A DNA stretch of 64,000 nt from contig CADADP010000006.1 of the NCBI GenBank assembly GCA_902786725.1, positions 1-64,000 of the forward strand. The letters run 5' to 3'. Of this stretch, positions 9,729-18,619 are shown in pieces; the first letter of the stretch is position 1, and each line of letters begins with the position of its first letter. This stretch comes from an uncultured Bacteroidales bacterium. GTDB lineage: Bacteria > Bacteroidota > Bacteroidia > Bacteroidales > Muribaculaceae. The translations under genes were made by a program, and so were the position numbers. Under the pieces are notes generated by a model. The model made no database searches. It saw nothing but the letters and a program-made list of their open reading frames with translations, and was not told the DNA's origin.

Positions 9729-10165
9729 TATAACTCCAGTTTCATTCGAACGTGTGGTATGCCATCGAGCATAAACTCTCGTGAACACTCCTCAAACCCG
9801 GTCTTTTTATAAAATCCGGTTGCATAGCACTGCGCCTCTATCTCTATAACACGAGCACCGCGCTCACCGGCAGCTATACGTCCCTGATTCACCTGATAAA
9901 GGAACCACGAGCCCAGTGAGCGTATCTGCGCTTTTTTGTCGAACACTCCTTGGGGCGACATCTCGGGATGCCATCCTGTGTCAAATAGCACCAAACCCTT
10001 GGGATGCTCTATCAGATATGAATAAACCGGTAACCACAGCCACTTCTTGCGTGGAGTGGTTATACCCGAGGCCTTAAGCAAATTACAGTTGTCTCCGCCA
10101 AATGGCAGATATGGCGACACTCTCACTTCTCCCGTGCGGAGCACATGTATCTTTATCTGTTCCAT
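9728..10165 (-). CDS. Chimeric frame: N-terminus of AHL-lactonase-like MBL protein joined to C-terminus of a GNAT acetyltransferase
   Basis: The 145-residue product has two unrelated halves. Residues 1-99 match the start of N-acyl homoserine lactonase-type MBL proteins (RTGEVRVSPYLPFGGDN, SYLIEHPKGLVLFDTGWHPE, then QVNQGRIAAG). Where the zinc-binding HxHxDH should follow, the sequence switches at residues 99-103 (bases about 9855-9872) to ARVIEIEAQCYATGFYKKTGFE and ends DGIPHVRMKLEL, the classic tail of ElaA-type GNAT acetyltransferases. The lactonase catalytic region and the acetyl-CoA-binding RxxGxG motif are both absent. The best explanation is a deletion that fused two neighbouring genes in frame, leaving a product with neither activity. 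The frame is open to 10213, but ATG 10165 begins the family match. Its stop overlaps the next gene's start. Confidence 0.75.
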   Translation of the reverse strand: MEQIKIHVLRTGEVRVSPYLPFGGDNCNLLKASGITTPRKKWLWLPVYSYLIEHPKGLVLFDTGWHPEMSPQGVFDKKAQIRSLGSWFLYQVNQGRIAAGERGARVIEIEAQCYATGFYKKTGFEECSREFMLDGIPHVRMKLEL

Positions 10166-10242
10166 TATTATTGTTTTATACTTGTTTAATATCTCATATA
10201 ATTCCGTTGGCAATCCGTCTTAGCCCTAAAAGAATTCGTGCA

Positions 10243-11130
10243 TCAGTAGGCGTAAACCAGTCCATACTTCTCATGTAGCCTGCGAAGCGTACCATCGTCC
10301 TTTAGCTGCTTGATTACTTGGTTAACACGCAAGAGCAGCTTGTCCTGGCCCTTACGCATCAGCACACCTATCTCGCCACGCGTGAATGGGGCGGTCAATA
10401 GCGGTGCGGCCAATCTTTTATCTGTGCCCACATAATAGGGAGCTTCGGTAATCTCGGTTATCATAACGTCGGCCTTTCCCTCAGCCACTAATTCCGGAAT
10501 TTCCTCATTCTTCGGGTGGACCAAAATCCGTGCGCGTCTCAAGTTCTTGCGAGCAAATTTTTCGTTCAATCCGCCGGGGTTCACCATCACGCAAACTTCG
10601 GCTCGGTCAACGTCGGCAAGCGAGTTGTACCGATTGGCTTCAGACGCTCGGCACAATATAGTCTTACCATTGGCCAAATAGCCATCGCTCATCAGCATTT
10701 TCTCTCGTCGCTCTTCAGTGATGGTTATGCCACCCATTGCCATATCCATGCGCCGCGGATTGGCAAGTATATCGGCTGTAAGAGTGGGCCACGACGTGGG
10801 CACAAATTTCACCCCCACCCCAAGTCTGGCTCCAATCTCACGGGCCATTTCAATTCCAAAGCCCCAGTAAAGTCCCGTCTCGGGCTCACGAAACGATAGC
10901 GGACGGTAATCGCCGGTGGTGCCTATCAGAATTGTGTCGCGATATATCACCTCCGCCACGGTGCCACTTCGCTGTACTCCGGCAGTTCCGCACTGAGCAA
11001 ACAACGCCAAGCATATACAGCAACAAATGGTTAGAATCACCGTCGGCAAACGCCAACTTATTTTTTTGCGTTTAATTGTCACTTTATCTCTCGTTTTAGA
11101 GTCACAGTTTGCAACCGCTAATTTAAGCAT
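10243..11130 (-). CDS. Periplasmic solute-binding protein family 3, cyclohexadienyl dehydratase (PheC)-like
   Basis: This 295-residue exported protein has an unusually long N-terminal region before a hydrophobic, Cys-rich signal segment (about residues 28-48). A family 3 solute-binding domain follows. GTTGDYRPLSFR, FVPTSWPTLTADI, DMAMGGITITEERRE and VNPGGLNEKFARKNLRRA closely resemble PheC, a periplasmic cyclohexadienyl/arogenate dehydratase that evolved from amino-acid-binding proteins and makes phenylpyruvate or phenylalanine. An acidic residue is present in the MITEITEAPYY segment, near where PheC has its catalytic Glu, but I cannot align it with certainty. No ABC permease genes are adjacent, which favours an enzyme over a transport component. 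It could still be an orphan amino-acid-binding protein. Confidence 0.75.
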   Translation of the reverse strand: MLKLAVANCDSKTRDKVTIKRKKISWRLPTVILTICCCICLALFAQCGTAGVQRSGTVAEVIYRDTILIGTTGDYRPLSFREPETGLYWGFGIEMAREIGARLGVGVKFVPTSWPTLTADILANPRRMDMAMGGITITEERREKMLMSDGYLANGKTILCRASEANRYNSLADVDRAEVCVMVNPGGLNEKFARKNLRRARILVHPKNEEIPELVAEGKADVMITEITEAPYYVGTDKRLAAPLLTAPFTRGEIGVLMRKGQDKLLLRVNQVIKQLKDDGTLRRLHEKYGLVYAY

Positions 11131-11306
11131 TTTCCATCTATTTTAACTCCATATAAGCGCAAAATCTGCAAAATCAGCGATTGGCGCTCTCTAAAAGATA
11201 GCATATGCGTGAGGCAAGTGGTTTTTACCGGATTTGGAGGAATATAGTGATAAGCGCTGCCACGTTTTTTTCAAGTCAGTGACACCCAAAAGTGGAAAAT
11301 TCTGTG

Positions 11307-11314
11307 TAATTTTG
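11307..11314 (+). promoter_or_regulatory. Promoter -7 element for mutS2
   Basis: TAATTTTG followed by C fits the Bacteroidetes -7 consensus, 33 bases before the mutS2 ATG. Confidence 0.6.
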
Positions 11315-11347
11315 CACTATTAATATTGAGCCGATGTGATTTGCAAT

Positions 11348-13786
11348 ATGATTTACCCTGATAGCTTTGAGACAAAAATAGGATTTGACACGATTCGCAA
11401 GGAAGTTGAACGTCGCTGCATCAGTTCGCTCGGAGTAACGGCAAGTGGTGCTATGCAGTTCAGTAGCGATTACGACGAGGTGTTGCTGCGGCTACGCCAG
11501 ACCGACGAATTTCTGAAGATAAGCCAGAGCGAATCGCAATTCCCGCTAAACCACTTCTTCGATGTGCGTCAGAGTTTAGCTATGCTACGCGCGCCCGGCA
11601 GTGTGATTAGTGTGGACAGGCTTTTCGACTTGCAACGCTCGCTCAAGACTATAGGCGAGATACGCCGATTCTTTATCAAGGCTGAGCCATCTTCATATCC
11701 CACTTTGAGAGAGTTGGCCTTAGGGATGAAAACTTTCGATGAGATTAGCACTGAGTGCGACAGGATACTGGATAAGCTTGGCAACGTTAAGGATAGTGCC
11801 TCTCCACTGCTACACGAGTTGCGACAGACGATTAACCATGTGAGCGCGAGCATAAGTGGCATCTTGCGCAGAATTATCTCAGAGGGAAAGCAAGACGGAG
11901 TTCTTGAAAGCGACACGATGCCCAGCGTGCGCGACGGGCGTCTAGTTATCCCGGTTTCCCCCACCCATAAGCGAAAAATCAAGGGCATAGTTCACGATGA
12001 GTCGGCGACAGGAAAGACGGTGTATATCGAACCCGAAGAGATAGTGGAAGCTAATAACCGCATTCGCGAGACCGAGGCAGAAATAAGCCGCGAGATACTG
12101 CGAATAATGGCCGAAATGTCGGATATGATTCGCCCGGATATTGACGACTTAATTGCGACCTACGACATATTGGGAAAGATTGACCACATAAGAGCAAAGG
12201 CGCTTTTCGCCAAAGAAATGAGGTGCGAGATGCCACATTTGGAACGAGGTGCTGCGATAGAGTGGTACAACGCCATTCACCCGGCGTTGCAAATGACCTT
12301 AAACGCTCAGGGCAAGAGTGTGGTACCTCTTAACATCACCCTTAATCAGGAGAACAGAATACTTCTGATTTCCGGCCCTAACGCAGGCGGAAAGTCGATA
12401 TGCCTTAAGACAGTGGGAGCGGTGCAATATATGATGCAATGCGGTATGCTGCCACCACTCTATAGCAATTCGCACATGGGCGTCTTCAAGAGCATTTTCA
12501 TCGATATTGGCGACCAGCAATCGCTTGAGAATGACCTTAGCACATATAGCTCGCACCTGCTAAGCATGAAAACGCTCCTGAGCAAGAGCGACGGCCGGTC
12601 GCTGGTACTAATCGACGAGTTCGGTAGCGGCACCGAGCCTCAGATAGGCGGAGCTATTGCGCAGGCAGTGCTGGAGCAACTGAATGAAAAGCGCGTGTTT
12701 GGAGTAATCACCACCCACTACCACAACCTAAAGCAATTTGCCGAGGAAACAGATGGAATAATCAACGGCGCGATGCTCTACGACAGGCAGAAAATGAAAC
12801 CGCTGTTCCAGCTATCGATAGGCTATCCGGGCAGTTCGTTCGCGATAGAGATAGCACGGAAGATTGGGTTGCCGGGTAAGGTGGTGGACAAAGCCGCCGA
12901 GATAGTGGGGAGCGACTACGTGAATCTGGACAAGTATCTGCTCGACATCGTTCGCGACCGTAAGTACTGGGAAAACAAGCGGCGCGACATCCACATCAAG
13001 GAGAAAAAACTGGACCAGATAATCAGCGACTACAACGACCGGGTGGAGAAGATTAGCGCCGAGCACAAAAGCATCATAACGGAAGCCAAGACTCAGGCCA
13101 AGGAGCTTCTAAAGCAGAGCAACGCCGAGATAGAGCGCACAATACGTGGAATCAAGGAAACGCAAGCCGAAAAGGAAGAGACCCGTAACTTGCGCCGACA
13201 GCTCGAAGACTTTAAGCGCCGTCTTGAGCGGCAAGCCGGCACGGAAACGCCGCGGGAACTACGCCCGATAAAGCAACCTAATAAGACTAAGGAAAAAGAG
13301 TCTGCCACGAGTGAGGCACCCAAAGCACTCAGCGTAGGCGACAACGTTCGCCTCAAAGGCGGCGACAGCGTGGGCACAATAGTGGAAACCGACGGAAAAA
13401 CCGCCACCGTAACATTTGGCAACCTGAAAATGCAGGTGGAGGTGGATAGTCTGGAGCGAACTATGAAGCAGGTTTCACAAGCCAAATTCAAGTCTATGAT
13501 TGAGCACACCGACGGCGAGAGTAGCCGAAGTCGGCAGCTCAACTTCAAGCAAGAGATAGATTTGCGTGGCATGCGTGCTGACGAAGCGCTACAAGCGGTC
13601 ACCTACTTCATTGATGACGCTTTACAATTTGGGATACACAGAGTGAGGATTCTGCACGGTACAGGCTCCGGTATTCTTCGTGACGTTATTCGTAAGCAAC
13701 TGAGCGGGACATCGGGGGTGGTTAGCTACCATGACGAGGATGTGCGTCTGGGAGGAGCCGGAATTACCGTGGTGGAACTAAGCTAA
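11348..13786 (+). CDS. mutS2: MutS2 family DNA/ribosome-acting ATPase with Smr domain
   Basis: This 812-residue protein has a MutS core and clamp, an ABC-type ATPase with Walker A SGPNAGGKS (about residue 345) and Walker B region LVLIDEFGSGTEP, a long charged coiled coil (about 510-640), and a C-terminal Smr nuclease domain with the IDLRGMRADEAL motif and HGTGSGILR. MutS2 proteins lack the mismatch-recognition domain; they suppress recombination, and in Bacillus also split collided ribosomes. Length and domain order are typical. The frame is open to a GTG at 11336, but ATG 11348 (MIYPDSFE) is the usual family start. It is monocistronic and divergent from the PheC-like gene. Confidence 0.95.
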   Translation: MIYPDSFETKIGFDTIRKEVERRCISSLGVTASGAMQFSSDYDEVLLRLRQTDEFLKISQSESQFPLNHFFDVRQSLAMLRAPGSVISVDRLFDLQRSLKTIGEIRRFFIKAEPSSYPTLRELALGMKTFDEISTECDRILDKLGNVKDSASPLLHELRQTINHVSASISGILRRIISEGKQDGVLESDTMPSVRDGRLVIPVSPTHKRKIKGIVHDESATGKTVYIEPEEIVEANNRIRETEAEISREILRIMAEMSDMIRPDIDDLIATYDILGKIDHIRAKALFAKEMRCEMPHLERGAAIEWYNAIHPALQMTLNAQGKSVVPLNITLNQENRILLISGPNAGGKSICLKTVGAVQYMMQCGMLPPLYSNSHMGVFKSIFIDIGDQQSLENDLSTYSSHLLSMKTLLSKSDGRSLVLIDEFGSGTEPQIGGAIAQAVLEQLNEKRVFGVITTHYHNLKQFAEETDGIINGAMLYDRQKMKPLFQLSIGYPGSSFAIEIARKIGLPGKVVDKAAEIVGSDYVNLDKYLLDIVRDRKYWENKRRDIHIKEKKLDQIISDYNDRVEKISAEHKSIITEAKTQAKELLKQSNAEIERTIRGIKETQAEKEETRNLRRQLEDFKRRLERQAGTETPRELRPIKQPNKTKEKESATSEAPKALSVGDNVRLKGGDSVGTIVETDGKTATVTFGNLKMQVEVDSLERTMKQVSQAKFKSMIEHTDGESSRSRQLNFKQEIDLRGMRADEALQAVTYFIDDALQFGIHRVRILHGTGSGILRDVIRKQLSGTSGVVSYHDEDVRLGGAGITVVELS

Positions 13787-13815
13787 TTAGAGCCACCATA
13801 CACCTACTTCCACTA

Positions 13816-16128
13816 TCATTTGTAACGCTCAGTTCGAGCATCGCTGATAACACCACTCCAGTTAAGGCCAAACGCGAAATCATAGCGATTGCCATCGGTG
13901 TCGCGATACGGTATCACATCGCGCGGCTCATCCTCGTTTTGCGCTTCCACAGCCTCCATGCTCGCAGGCATGGTGAACGGGAGCAATCCTTGAGGCTCGA
14001 AAGCACCCGAGATAATGTCGAGTTTAGCCCTATTCTGTATTCCGAAGCACACGAGAATCGCGTCGGCGGCATGTTCAAACTCACTTACGACAGCCGGCCG
14101 CGACATGTTAAGCGTTACCACTACCGGCCGGTCGCCCATAAGCCGGCGAGTGGAGAGAACAAGGTCAAGATCGGCCTCGTTGTGCGTAGTCACACGCTTT
14201 CCACGGTAACTGCGATTAACCGACTCCTCCAAGGGGTCACCACCGGCAATACTCTGGGCACGGGCAGTATAAGCGGTATAGGGGCGATACTGGAGACTGA
14301 TTGGTACGTAGCCGTTCCCGCCGGCTTCACGGTCGGCGCGAGAATACCCATAACCGCCAAGCGGCTCATCAATATCCACCAGAGCGAAGTCGGCTTGGTC
14401 AGGCTCATCCACCAGAGTAAAATATTGGTTAACCAGCTCAGGTCTAATTGGATAATCTGTACGCTCCTCATATTTTTCGCCCCAAAAACCGGTCATAGCG
14501 GGGTAAGTTCTGCGAGGCATATACACCTTTGCCTTACCTCTGAGCGGTAGCACGCCATTATGGTTCTTAAGCATTACAAGCGAACGTAATTGTGCCTCGT
14601 ATCCGGCTCGCATAAACTGCGGATTGCCCACTACCCTTTCGGCTTCGTTCGGGTCCACATAAGGATTCTCGAACAGACCCAGTCGGAAACTATTGAGTAG
14701 AAGCCGAACCGCGCTACGCTCAAAGCGTTCTCGCGCGCTGGCCTCACCGTAATCGCGAGCCCACATCTCATAGGCTTGAAGCAGAGGCTTAATATCTTGA
14801 TTGCCACCAAACTGGTCAACTCCGGCGATAAGTGCCCTATAGTGCCGTTCGGCAACTGACAGGTGTTCCACTCCCCAAGGCTTACCCCAGTGTTTATCCA
14901 CAGCCTCATAGTCGCCGGTCACCACCCAGTCGGTGCAGGCGACGCCGTCGAACCCATATTTCTCACGCAATAACTCTGTGATAATGTATCTGCTATAATT
15001 CATAGCCACATTCTCGCCACCGGGGTCAATGCCCCACGGCACGGTGTAGAACGGCATCACGGCGCTGGCTGTGCGCGTAGGTCCATCGAGCCTGAACGCT
15101 CCGTCGATGAAAGGTTTAAGTCGCGTTTCAAAGCATTTACCGGGATAAACCGCAAATTTTCCGAAACTGTAATGCGAATCGCGCCCACCTTCTTCTGAAC
15201 CACCACCGGGCCAGTGCTTAACCATGGTATTGACACTGTGAAGCCCCCATCCGTCGGCTATATGAGCACTACCATTACTTGTCTGGAACCCGTCGCAATA
15301 TGCTCGGGCATAGTCGGTCACCAACTTGGGGTCCTCGCCGAAGCAACCGTGGTCGCGTCTCCATCGCGGATCGGTGGCAAGGTCGAGTTGAGGAGACAAA
15401 GCGGTGGAGATTCCCATAGCCCGATACTCACGTGAAGCGATGTCGGCAAATTTGCGAACCATTTCAGGGTCCATAACAGCCCCCATACCTATAGGCCTGG
15501 GCCACAACGATATCTGACCGCCGGCTCCGGCCAGGAACTCGTCGGCCGCAGCTGTTTCATTTCGCGGGTCGCTACTGTTATTGGCAGGTATTCCGTGGCC
15601 AAGCCCCTCCACAAATGCCTGCACTGCATTGTTCCACCTTGCCGCTACGGCCGGGCTCTGCACTTTGGTGACCAGAATGGCACGCATGTTATCACGGCTC
15701 AGAAACGTTTTCTGAATGTCGGTAAGAGCCCACGGCTCGGCGCCGCTCTGCTCGTAAGAGAGGCCGTTATATACGTTCCCCGACGTCTGCGGGACAGGTT
15801 GGTGGCTACTATATAGCATCAAACCTGCTATTTCCTCAACCGAAAGTCGCGAGGCCAAGTCGCGCGCACGCTCGGCAGCCGGCAACCGCCAGTCCTCGTA
15901 CGGCTCAAGCCTGCCACTTCTGTTAAGGTCCTTGAATGCAAGCCCATCTGCATAAATTATCTTCACACCGCTTGACTGACTATATCCCAAACTTGGCCCT
16001 CCATCCTGTATTAGGAGATTGTACCCGTCGATTTTTTGTATCTTCATATCGCTAACAGTAGCCGCGCCTAAGGGCCGGCAGCCCCCCACGGCAAAGGCAT
16101 AAAATAATAGAGTTAATAACGTTTTCAT
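13816..16128 (-). CDS. Glycoside hydrolase family 3, exported beta-glycosidase
   Basis: The 770-residue protein starts with a signal peptide that contains a weak lipobox (VGGC, Cys17), so it is periplasmic or lipid-anchored. The GH3 N-terminal barrel carries KHWPGGG at about 304-310 and the nucleophile loop CTDWVVTGDY with Asp400. The C-terminal alpha/beta sandwich holds RSLVMLKNHNGVLPL at about 510. This layout fits GH3 beta-glucosidases and beta-xylosidases that act on plant or host glycans. Specificity cannot be fixed by sight, and no SusC/SusD pair or other glycosidase lies next to it. It runs towards mutS2 with only 29 bases between stops. Confidence 0.93.
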   Translation of the reverse strand: MKTLLTLLFYAFAVGGCRPLGAATVSDMKIQKIDGYNLLIQDGGPSLGYSQSSGVKIIYADGLAFKDLNRSGRLEPYEDWRLPAAERARDLASRLSVEEIAGLMLYSSHQPVPQTSGNVYNGLSYEQSGAEPWALTDIQKTFLSRDNMRAILVTKVQSPAVAARWNNAVQAFVEGLGHGIPANNSSDPRNETAAADEFLAGAGGQISLWPRPIGMGAVMDPEMVRKFADIASREYRAMGISTALSPQLDLATDPRWRRDHGCFGEDPKLVTDYARAYCDGFQTSNGSAHIADGWGLHSVNTMVKHWPGGGSEEGGRDSHYSFGKFAVYPGKCFETRLKPFIDGAFRLDGPTRTASAVMPFYTVPWGIDPGGENVAMNYSRYIITELLREKYGFDGVACTDWVVTGDYEAVDKHWGKPWGVEHLSVAERHYRALIAGVDQFGGNQDIKPLLQAYEMWARDYGEASARERFERSAVRLLLNSFRLGLFENPYVDPNEAERVVGNPQFMRAGYEAQLRSLVMLKNHNGVLPLRGKAKVYMPRRTYPAMTGFWGEKYEERTDYPIRPELVNQYFTLVDEPDQADFALVDIDEPLGGYGYSRADREAGGNGYVPISLQYRPYTAYTARAQSIAGGDPLEESVNRSYRGKRVTTHNEADLDLVLSTRRLMGDRPVVVTLNMSRPAVVSEFEHAADAILVCFGIQNRAKLDIISGAFEPQGLLPFTMPASMEAVEAQNEDEPRDVIPYRDTDGNRYDFAFGLNWSGVISDARTERYK

Positions 16129-16245
16129 GCCGATAATAAAGTCTCATTCAAATTGAATGATAAAATTACCGTTTTTTTGGCAATTATTCAGCATAAAACA
16201 TCATTTTTTCCGTTAAAAGATTAGAAAACGTTGAGCTAAAATTAG

Positions 16246-16253
16246 TAACTTTG
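16246..16253 (+). promoter_or_regulatory. Promoter -7 element very close to a start codon
   Basis: TAACTTTG followed by C matches the Bacteroidetes -7 consensus. It ends only 6 bases before the first in-frame ATG (16260) and 12 before the next (16266), so the mRNA would be leaderless or nearly so. Confidence 0.5.
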
Positions 16254-16259
16254 CAAATT

Positions 16260-17624
16260 ATGGAAATGAAACAGATTTTACTCACCATACTACTCATAAT
16301 GCCATTTGCGGTAACGGCCCAAGTGGCGTTTGAAGGCAATGAGAAGCCGGTTATGGAAATCACTCCGGAAAAAAACACCGGGCTGAATAAGATTTATGTG
16401 CTTGAGGATGGCGGTGGCGTGAAAATGAGCTACACGGCCAAGAGCACTTTGGCAACTGTTACTTGGTACAAATACGAAGAACTTGGAGGAGGATACGCGC
16501 AGGAGGTGAGCGGCGTGGTCCACGACGGAGCCACCACTTATATGGAACAAGTGGACACCGAGTGCGGTTACATAATCGAAGAAGGCACCGACCGCACCTA
16601 CATCTGGGTGGTGGATTACGGCCAGCACCGGCTCAAGCTGAACTCAATCAGCACGGAGCCTGCAAGCGACTGTGGCACAGTAACACTGAATGTGAGCGGC
16701 AGCGGTGAGGATATAGTGTATTATACCATTACCGGTGTGCGCAAAGTGTTAAGCCGCGACATCACCATTACTTTCAACACACTCAATTGGCACGAAAGCG
16801 ACCTTGAATGGAAAGAGGAGTCCACCACCGAGACCGAGGAAAGCTTTAAGCCCGTGATAGTACTCCCCGCCCCATATTGCAACACCACATTCACTATAAG
16901 TGGCGACCGCTTCCTTAACTACTGGAAAGAGCATGTGACGGCCGAGAGCGATACATACTATACCAACGCCGTGGACGTGAGAGCGACAGCCATTCAGGAG
17001 ACGCGAGAAATCGACAACGAAAAGAAGACAGAAACCGGCGAGGCCCTCGGGGGTTCGGCTCCGGTAACCATCACATTCACGGCCTACTGCACCGACGCAG
17101 TGGTACACAAAGAGTGGCAGATGGCTAATGATGCCAACTTCGAGAACATAGAGCTCAGACTCAGCGGAGAGACTGTGGAGCAAACTTTTGAAGAAGCCGG
17201 CACCACCTACTGGCGATTTATTGGGTCGAATAACGACGGCAGTTGCGAGGCGTTCAGCGACACTTATACTGTGGGCATTGGCGAGAGTGAGCTAAACTGC
17301 CCCAACGTGTTCAGTCCAGGCGTGAGCGAAGGCCAAAACGACGTATGGAAAGTGTCGTATAAATCCATTATAGAGTTCAAATGCTGGATCTTCAACAAGT
17401 GGGGCAACAAGATTATAGAACTCACCGACCCGTCGCAAGGCTGGGACGGCACCTACAAGGGCAAACTTGTGAAGCCCGGAGTATATTACTACGTTCTGGA
17501 AGCTCTCGGGAGCGACGGGAAGAAATATAAGTTGAGCGGAGATATCAACATAATTCGCTACAAAAACCGCCTCGACACCAGCATGGGGGGCGATGACACC
17601 GATATCACACCTCCGGAACAATAA
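16260..17624 (+). CDS. Secreted protein with T9SS type B (gliding-motility-like) C-terminal sorting domain
   Basis: The 454-residue protein has an N-terminal signal peptide (MKQILLTILLIMPFAVTAQ) and an Ig-like or beta-rich middle with no enzyme motifs I recognise. Its C-terminal domain (about 355-440) shows CPNVFSPGVSEGQND, FKCWIFNKWGNKI, GWDGTYKGKLVKPGVYYYVL and GDINIIR, the CHU_C/type B signal that sends proteins through the type IX secretion system. About 18 residues (LDTSMGGDD...PEQ) follow the domain, although such signals usually sit at the very end. Start choice is between ATG 16260 and ATG 16266; the second gives the cleaner signal peptide. The likely role is a surface or secreted structural protein. 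The damaged transglycosylase gene follows 32 bases on. Confidence 0.85.
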   Translation: MEMKQILLTILLIMPFAVTAQVAFEGNEKPVMEITPEKNTGLNKIYVLEDGGGVKMSYTAKSTLATVTWYKYEELGGGYAQEVSGVVHDGATTYMEQVDTECGYIIEEGTDRTYIWVVDYGQHRLKLNSISTEPASDCGTVTLNVSGSGEDIVYYTITGVRKVLSRDITITFNTLNWHESDLEWKEESTTETEESFKPVIVLPAPYCNTTFTISGDRFLNYWKEHVTAESDTYYTNAVDVRATAIQETREIDNEKKTETGEALGGSAPVTITFTAYCTDAVVHKEWQMANDANFENIELRLSGETVEQTFEEAGTTYWRFIGSNNDGSCEAFSDTYTVGIGESELNCPNVFSPGVSEGQNDVWKVSYKSIIEFKCWIFNKWGNKIIELTDPSQGWDGTYKGKLVKPGVYYYVLEALGSDGKKYKLSGDINIIRYKNRLDTSMGGDDTDITPPEQ

Positions 17625-17656
17625 CCGATTAACAATACATTTTTACCCGGACCTTT

Positions 17657-18549
17657 ATGAAACGGACATTACTGATAACAATAAGCGCAATAATGGTGGC
17701 CATGACCGCCAACTCACAATTCAAGCCCGGTTATGAGCCAGAGCGCGAGAGCTCAGCCACGAGTTACCCAGCAATGGTTAGTCCCTACGTGCCCACAAAA
17801 GTCACGTTTGCCGGAGAGACTATCGACTTGGACCGCAACGACCTATGGGAGCGTCTGGACCGAGAAATGACATCCATTCTCTACGGACACACCAACACCC
17901 TGCTCACCTTTAAGCGCGCTAACCGCTACTTCCCCATCATGGCACGAATTCTCAAGGAGCAGAATGTGCCGGCCGACTTCTTGTATCTGGCCTGCACCGA
18001 GAGTAACCTTGCCCCACGCGCCTACTCACCTGCGCATGCGGCAGGTTTCTGGCAGTTACTGGCAGCGACAGGGCGACAGTACGGACTGGAAGTGAGCGAC
18101 GAGGTGGATGAGCGCTACGACCCCGACAAATCCACCGTAGCGGCTTGCAAATACCTGAAGGCAGCGAGCTATCGAAGCAACAGCAGAATCGCTCCGTGGA
18201 CCTTTACTTGACCGAAGAGACTTCTCGCTACGTATTCAGAATATTTGCGTTTAAACTGATAATGGAAAATCCCAAAAGCTACGGCATAAAGCTGAACCGC
18301 AACCAACTTTATAAGCCACTGGACTTCAAGATTGTGGAAGTGAATGGGCCGGTTGCCGACTGGGTGGATTGGGCCAAGCGCCACGGGCTGAGTTATGCTC
18401 AACTTCGCGATGCGAACCCGTGGATTAGAGCTCAAAAACTCACTAACAAGCAGAGCAAGACCTATAAAGTGAGGATTCCTACAGAGGAGAGCCTGAGCCG
18501 AAGCAAAGGCCCGGTGGCAGTGTTCTACAAAGGCTGGATACAAGACTGA
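17657..18549 (+). pseudogene. MltD-like membrane-bound lytic murein transglycosylase, broken by internal deletion and frameshift
   Basis: The first frame (17657-18211) starts with a signal peptide and carries an SLT domain: LACTESNLAPRAYSP with the catalytic Glu, then GFWQLLAATGRQYGL and VDERYDPDKSTVAACKYLK. At about 18158-18168 the match jumps. A second frame (about 18163-18549) continues with SELSKQQQNRSVDLYLTEE, RYVFRIFAFKLI and a LysM-like C-terminal part ending GWIQD. Intact relatives have some 25-30 residues between these segments, including an AAxYNxGxGRI motif that forms part of the active site. A deletion of roughly 75-90 bases that is not a multiple of three explains both the gap and the frame change. 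Read as is, the product stops after 184 residues. Enzymes of this type cut peptidoglycan to 1,6-anhydro-muropeptides. Confidence 0.8.
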
Positions 18550-18619
18550 GACACGACTCTACAAGCACAAATAAAAACCAATCAAAAAACCCAAAAACTC
18601 AAAGGAGAAACAATAAGGA

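Noticed and set aside
8883-9812. 309-codon plus-strand open frame opposite the MBL gene
   Set aside because: It is antisense to a conserved MBL gene with the HxHxDH motif and has no domain match I can see.
13939-14550. 203-codon plus-strand frame inside the GH3 gene
   Set aside because: It is antisense to a well-supported GH3 C-terminal domain and has no features of its own.
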